Assembly: GCA_031366605.1 (NCBI GenBank)
Contig: JANLOO010000007.1
Location: 62,001-126,000 of the forward strand
Reading direction: 5' to 3'
DNA: 64,000 nt
DNA from: CALMEC01 sp031366605
GTDB taxonomy: Bacteria > Actinomycetota > Thermoleophilia > Miltoncostaeales > Miltoncostaeaceae
In this document: positions 60,637 through 64,000 of the stretch, one piece after another
Layout: the number at the start of each line of letters is the position of its first letter
Numbering within the stretch: position 1 is the stretch's first letter
The notes under the pieces: model-generated
What the model was told of the DNA's origin: nothing
Databases searched by the model: none
What the model saw: only the letters and a program-made list of their open reading frames with translations
Made by a program: the position numbers and the translations under genes

Positions 60637-62064
60637 ATGCGGCGCGCACGGGTGAGCGACCAGTTCGATCTCGTTGTGATCGGGCTCGGTTCGGCGGGAC
60701 TTGCCGCCGCACGGTTTGCCGCCCACATCGGCAAACGGGTCGCCGTCGTCGAGCGGGATCGTCCGGGGGGCGATTGCCTGTGGACGGGATGCGTGCCGAG
60801 CAAAACCCTGCTGGCGTCCGCCCGTTCGGCTCAGCGTGCGCGCACTGCTCCGGCGCTCGGTGTCCACGTCAGCGAACCCACGGCCGATGCCGATGCAGTC
60901 TGGACGCGCGTCAGGGACGTTCAACGTGATATCGCTGGAGGCGACGACAGTCCGCAGGCGTTGACGAAACTTGGCCTCGAGGTTGTGACCGGCTCTGCCC
61001 GTCTGCAATCGGCGACCACGGTTGACGTCGATGGGCGGCAGGTCACAACACGATTCACGCTGATCTGCACCGGATCGCACCCCGCCGTCCCCGCCGTCCC
61101 GGGGCTCGTCGAATCGGGGTACCTCACCAGTGACACCATCTGGAACCTGACCGCGATTCCGCGCCGGCTGGTGGTCATCGGTGCGGGGAGCATCGGCTGT
61201 GAGCTGGGCCAGGCGATGCAACGCCTCGGTTCGCAGGTGACGATCATCGAGTCGGCGCCCCGCATCCTCGCCGCTGAGGAACCCGAGCTGGCCGCATCGC
61301 TCGCCCACCACCTGACAGGCGAAGGGGTCGAAGTCGCGGTTGGCGTGGTCATCGAGCGCGTCGAGCTGGTCGACGGCACGCGGGTCGTCCACGGACGGGT
61401 CGGCGATGAACCGGTGCGGTGGTCGGCGGACGATTTGTTGGTGGCAACCGGGCGGGTGGCGAACGTCGATGACCTGGGACTCGGCGAGGTTGGGATCGCA
61501 ACGACGCCGGCTGGAATCGCGGTCGACAGCCGTCTGCGCACCGCGTGCGCTTCTGTCTTCGCGGCGGGCGACGTGACCGGGCGTCCGCGGTTTACGCATG
61601 TCGCCGCGCACGATGCCACGGTCGCGGTGCGCAACATGTTCTTCCCAGGTTCCACCGAGGCCGCGACGCTGGTTCCGCGGTGCACGTTCACCGATCCGGA
61701 GCTGGCGAACGTCGGGATGACGATCACTGAGGCCCGGGCGCGTCACGGCGCGGCTGCGGTGGCGGTCCACCGGTCGGACCTGACGCGCTCGGATCGCGGC
61801 CGTGCCGACGGCTTGCAGACGGGTGGCATGGTGTTGGTCACCGTCAAGGGCCGCCTTGTCGGGGCGAGCGTCTTGGCGCCGGCCGCGGGAGAGATCGTGC
61901 ACAGCTTGGCGCTCGCGATCTCGCAGCGTCTTCGGTTGCGCGACCTCTCAGCCCTGGTGCACGTCTATCCCACGCTCACCTGGGAAGTCGCGCTCTTGGC
62001 AGCTCAGGCCTCATACGATCGGGCGCGACGGTGGCGGTTCCTTTCCCGCTTCGTTGGTCGTTAG
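60637..62064 (+). CDS. Pyridine nucleotide-disulfide oxidoreductase (mercuric-reductase/Lpd-like)
   Basis: This flavoprotein of about 475 residues has FAD motif VIGLGSAGLAAARFAA, the redox-active pair GGDCLWTGCVPSKTLL (CxxxxC), an NAD(P) motif VVIGAGSIGCELGQAM, the second FAD site VFAAGDVTGRPRFTHVAAH and a dimerisation domain. It lacks the C-terminal Cys pair of mercuric reductase and the HPHPT-type end of Lpd. The substrate is unknown (low-molecular-weight disulfide or quinone). ATG 60637 or GTG 60652 is the likely start. Confidence 0.85.
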   Translation: MRRARVSDQFDLVVIGLGSAGLAAARFAAHIGKRVAVVERDRPGGDCLWTGCVPSKTLLASARSAQRARTAPALGVHVSEPTADADAVWTRVRDVQRDIAGGDDSPQALTKLGLEVVTGSARLQSATTVDVDGRQVTTRFTLICTGSHPAVPAVPGLVESGYLTSDTIWNLTAIPRRLVVIGAGSIGCELGQAMQRLGSQVTIIESAPRILAAEEPELAASLAHHLTGEGVEVAVGVVIERVELVDGTRVVHGRVGDEPVRWSADDLLVATGRVANVDDLGLGEVGIATTPAGIAVDSRLRTACASVFAAGDVTGRPRFTHVAAHDATVAVRNMFFPGSTEAATLVPRCTFTDPELANVGMTITEARARHGAAAVAVHRSDLTRSDRGRADGLQTGGMVLVTVKGRLVGASVLAPAAGEIVHSLALAISQRLRLRDLSALVHVYPTLTWEVALLAAQASYDRARRWRFLSRFVGR

Positions 62065-62120
62065 AGTCCGTGCAGGAATAGGCACTGCATCGGATGGCGA
62101 GCGAAACGGCCCGGAGCGGG

Positions 62121-62135
62121 CTCGCCCCCGGCGAG
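62121..62135. terminator. Short hairpin between convergent genes
   Basis: CTCGCC-CCC-GGCGAG, a 6-bp perfect stem followed by TGGAAATTC, lies between the stops of the flavoprotein gene and the CDP-alcohol transferase gene. Confidence 0.35.
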
Positions 62136-62211
62136 TGGAAATTCGAACCTCAGAACGCCTATTTCCGAAGCAAAACCGAGCAGACGGTGCGGTGGTTCCT
62201 GCGCGGGCCCT

Positions 62212-63009
62212 TTAGGGCCTGCGCACCACCGAGACGACGAACGTGGCGATCGCGCCGATGGCCCCAGCGGCTGCAAGGGGCGCCCCGACGCTCCAGCCGA
62301 GCAGCGCCAACACGACGCCGGTCATCAACACCGCTCCGGGGATGCGTGCCGAGATGTAGCGGTCTGTCGCGGGAGCCGTCGCGCGGACGAAGTAGCAGGC
62401 GGTGACCGTCAGCCACGGCAATGCGACGCGTACCAACACGACCAACGCAATCCACCATGGCAGCGTTCCAGTCCGTCCGGCCAGCACCGCGGCGACGGTG
62501 AGGATGACGGTGTCCGATGCCCCGTCCAACCAGCGTCCCAGGCGCGTTTCCTCACCACGGTTGCGGGCGAGCCATCCGTCGATCACGTCGAGGGCGCCCA
62601 GCGCGACCAGCCCGATTGCCAGTGCCGTCGAGTCGACCGCCGGTAGGGCGGGCACGGCTGCCACGCGCGCAAGGCTCACGATGTTCGCGCGACCGAGCCC
62701 GTCGACCCGCGATCCGTCAGGACGTTCGAGCATCCCCAGATGCCACCACACCATCGCCATCACCAGCACCCACCACGCGGCCCCCACGCCGGCCAGTGTC
62801 AGGTGTCCGAGGATCGCCACCACAGCCCAGGCGGCAAGCCCGGCGACGCCGAGCGTCAGCGTCTGACGGCGTTCGCGCGGTCGGTCCGAGACGGTGTCGG
62901 CGGAGCGGCGAAACGATGCGGCGAGGAACGCCGTCCATGCCGTCGGGCGGTAGCGGGCGTCGCGAAGGTCTGCCAGCACCCCCCGGGTCCAGCGTTCGCC
63001 GTCGGTCAC
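62212..63009 (-). CDS. CDP-alcohol phosphatidyltransferase
   Basis: This 265-residue membrane enzyme has the full signature D-x2-DG-x2-AR-x8-G-x3-D-x3-D (DVIDGWLAR ... GRWLDGASD, residues about 142-167) and about six further hydrophobic stretches. It transfers a phosphatidyl or similar group from a CDP-alcohol in lipid synthesis; the acceptor is unknown. Its ATG overlaps the stop of the methyltransferase gene by 4 nt. Confidence 0.88.
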   Translation of the reverse strand: MTDGERWTRGVLADLRDARYRPTAWTAFLAASFRRSADTVSDRPRERRQTLTLGVAGLAAWAVVAILGHLTLAGVGAAWWVLVMAMVWWHLGMLERPDGSRVDGLGRANIVSLARVAAVPALPAVDSTALAIGLVALGALDVIDGWLARNRGEETRLGRWLDGASDTVILTVAAVLAGRTGTLPWWIALVVLVRVALPWLTVTACYFVRATAPATDRYISARIPGAVLMTGVVLALLGWSVGAPLAAAGAIGAIATFVVSVVRRP

Positions 63010-63800
63010 GCCGGCAGCCGCGCCACGATGGTCGCGTACCCCAGGGCACCGTCGGCGAGGGCTGCGCGAGCTGCGGCGACGAGCTCCAATCCGCGGGGGG
63101 CCATCGCAGCGATCTGCGGGACGGTCGACGCGACGCGACGCGCCAGCCGCAGCCGTGCCTCAACACGATCGATCAGCTGCGCGATCGCATCGTCGTGGCG
63201 TTCGGTGTGGGTTACTTCGAACCCGGCATCCGTCAGCAGGGCGCGTACCTGGTCGACCGGTCGGGCGTCGGCGACGCACGATGCCCATCCGGCCAGGCCG
63301 CCGAACGCGACCGAGAGTCGGGCCGGCTGGGTGACGACGTCCGAAAGCGCAAGGCATCCGCCGGGCCGCAGCACCCGCGCGAGCTCGGCGACCGCGCGTG
63401 GCTTATCGGGAAACAGACACAGGGCGCATTCGCACAGGATTGCGTCGGCCTCGCCGTCGTCCAGCGGCAGTCGTTCCGCGTCGGCGCACACAAACCGCAC
63501 CCGTCCGTCCAGGCCGCCCGCGCGGGCTGCGGCCGAGGCGTGTGCGACGTTGTCGCCGGAAAGGTCGATGCCGACCACCCGACAGCCGGTCTCGGTCGCG
63601 GCGAGCATCGCGCTGGTGCCACGGCCGGAGGCCACGTCGACCAGCACGGCGTCGTGCCGCAGGGCCAGGTGAGCCATCAGCCCGCGGGTCAGGCGCTCGC
63701 CGCCCGGGTGGAAGCTCTCGCCCAGCAGGTACGTCGCGATCTCCCCACCGTAGGAGGCTGCGCAGCACGCCTTGACCTCCTCCGCGGCCAGGCTGTTCAC
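63006..63800 (-). CDS. SAM-dependent methyltransferase (ArsM/UbiE-like)
   Basis: This 264-residue class I methyltransferase has motif I VLVDVASGRGTSAMLAA, then GIDLSGDNVAHA, CADAERLPLDDGEAD and VLRPGGCLALSDVV. The N-terminus has a Cys pair (VKACCAASYGGE) and FHPGG, seen in methyltransferases near radical-SAM and metalloid genes. The substrate is unknown. The GTG at 63800 overlaps the stop of the upstream gene (GTGA). Confidence 0.85.
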   Translation of the reverse strand: MNSLAAEEVKACCAASYGGEIATYLLGESFHPGGERLTRGLMAHLALRHDAVLVDVASGRGTSAMLAATETGCRVVGIDLSGDNVAHASAAARAGGLDGRVRFVCADAERLPLDDGEADAILCECALCLFPDKPRAVAELARVLRPGGCLALSDVVTQPARLSVAFGGLAGWASCVADARPVDQVRALLTDAGFEVTHTERHDDAIAQLIDRVEARLRLARRVASTVPQIAAMAPRGLELVAAARAALADGALGYATIVARLPA

Positions 63801-64000
63801 GGCGCGAGCCGCCGTCCCGTCGGGCCCGCGTTGGGCCGGGCATCCGGTGAGGTTGCAACGGTACGTGAGCCATGTCGGGTTGGGGTCAACATCGCCGCGA
63901 GCGGTTGGGCATTGGGAACGACGGTGTCGACCGGTCGGCCGGTCAGCGCTGCGCGCACCTGCTCGCGGTACCCCACCGTGTTGTAGGCGCAGAAGGGGAT
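63797..64000 (-). CDS. C-terminal end of an upstream gene (possibly radical SAM), cut by window edge
   Basis: The complement reads without a stop from the edge, IPFCAYNTVGYREQVRAALT, and then 47 more residues to a TGA at 63797 that overlaps the methyltransferase GTG. The CAYNTVGYREQVR block looks like the end of a radical-SAM family protein seen beside such methyltransferases, but only 67 residues are visible. The assignment is tentative; that a coding sequence continues here is well supported by the coupling. Confidence 0.55.
   Translation of the reverse strand: MPFCAYNTVGYREQVRAALTGRPVDTVVPNAQPLAAMLTPTRHGSRTVATSPDARPNAGPTGRRLAP

Noticed and set aside
62110..62180. ATTCGAACCT motif resembling a tRNA T-loop
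   Set aside because: Flanking 5-bp T-stem does not pair on either strand and no anticodon or acceptor stem could be drawn.

Overview
The window is high-GC bacterial DNA, densely coding on both strands. GTG/TTG starts are frequent and many start and stop codons overlap by 1-4 nt (ATGA, GTGA, TAATG). The gene set fits an aerobic soil Actinomycetota, and I would guess class Thermoleophilia (Solirubrobacterales type). Supporting signs are an actinobacterial SOS box (CGAAC-N4-GTTCG), a CtpE-type P-ATPase, DUF1918, DUF4389 and SHOCT proteins, and DevS/DevR-like two-component genes. The placement is inference. No rRNA, tRNA, CRISPR array or transposase was found.

Layout. (1) 1-24.4 kb is an ion-transport, stress and low-oxygen region: a CtpE-like ATPase (cut by the window edge), a PRC/MgtE-N/CBS protein with an in-frame stop, an NRAMP-type transporter, two GAF histidine kinases and one NarL-type regulator, a universal stress protein, a IIA P-type ATPase, an MgtC/DUF4010 protein, the phosphoketolase-acetate kinase pair, a sigma-70 factor coupled to a phosphoribosyltransferase, a flavodoxin, ornithine carbamoyltransferase, a STAS protein and a GNAT protein. 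It resembles the mycobacterial DosR and Streptomyces OsdR regulons and also holds several decaying genes. (2) 24.4-27.4 kb is an operon of a small Cys protein, a benzoate-CoA-ligase-like enzyme, a hotdog thioesterase and an SDR. (3) 27.8-31.1 kb holds a membrane protein with six tandem cupredoxin domains and a cupredoxin lipoprotein. (4) 31.2-40.2 kb is a nitrate/nitrite assimilation locus: narK, then an overlapping chain of GAF-PucR regulator, sulfite-oxidase-family Mo protein, 71-aa Cys protein, nirB, nirD, ferredoxin-NADP reductase and cobA. No classical nitrate reductase is visible. (5) 40.25-43.1 kb is an ArsR-controlled sulfur/persulfide operon (DUF302, rhodanese-MBL, TauE) with a clear operator. 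(6) 43.3-47.6 kb has a metzincin-like protease with PLAT repeats, a frameshifted DHFR-family gene and a second Mo protein with a cytochrome b. (7) 48.0-49.3 kb is dinB with an SOS box. (8) 49.4-58.4 kb is phenylalanine/tyrosine catabolism: phenylalanine hydroxylase, HPPD, homogentisate dioxygenase, fumarylacetoacetase-like, acetoacetate-CoA ligase-like, two Lrp/AsnC regulators, an O-methyltransferase and an Fe-ADH. (9) 58.5-64 kb has nrtS, an HD-GYP protein, a flavin disulfide reductase, and an operon of CDP-alcohol phosphatidyltransferase, methyltransferase and a gene cut by the window edge.

How the parts fit. Nitrogen enters through NarK (and perhaps NrtS), is reduced to ammonium by siroheme NirBD, and CobA supplies the siroheme precursor. 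The Mo protein and Cys protein inside this operon are the best candidates for an unconventional nitrate-reducing step. Phe/Tyr carbon flows to fumarate and acetoacetyl-CoA. Phosphoketolase and acetate kinase give ATP without respiration, which fits the low-oxygen theme of the first region.

Caution: several genes are broken by single-base changes (near 2319, 11266, 11863, 21339 and 45645). These may be true pseudogenes or uncorrected sequencing errors.
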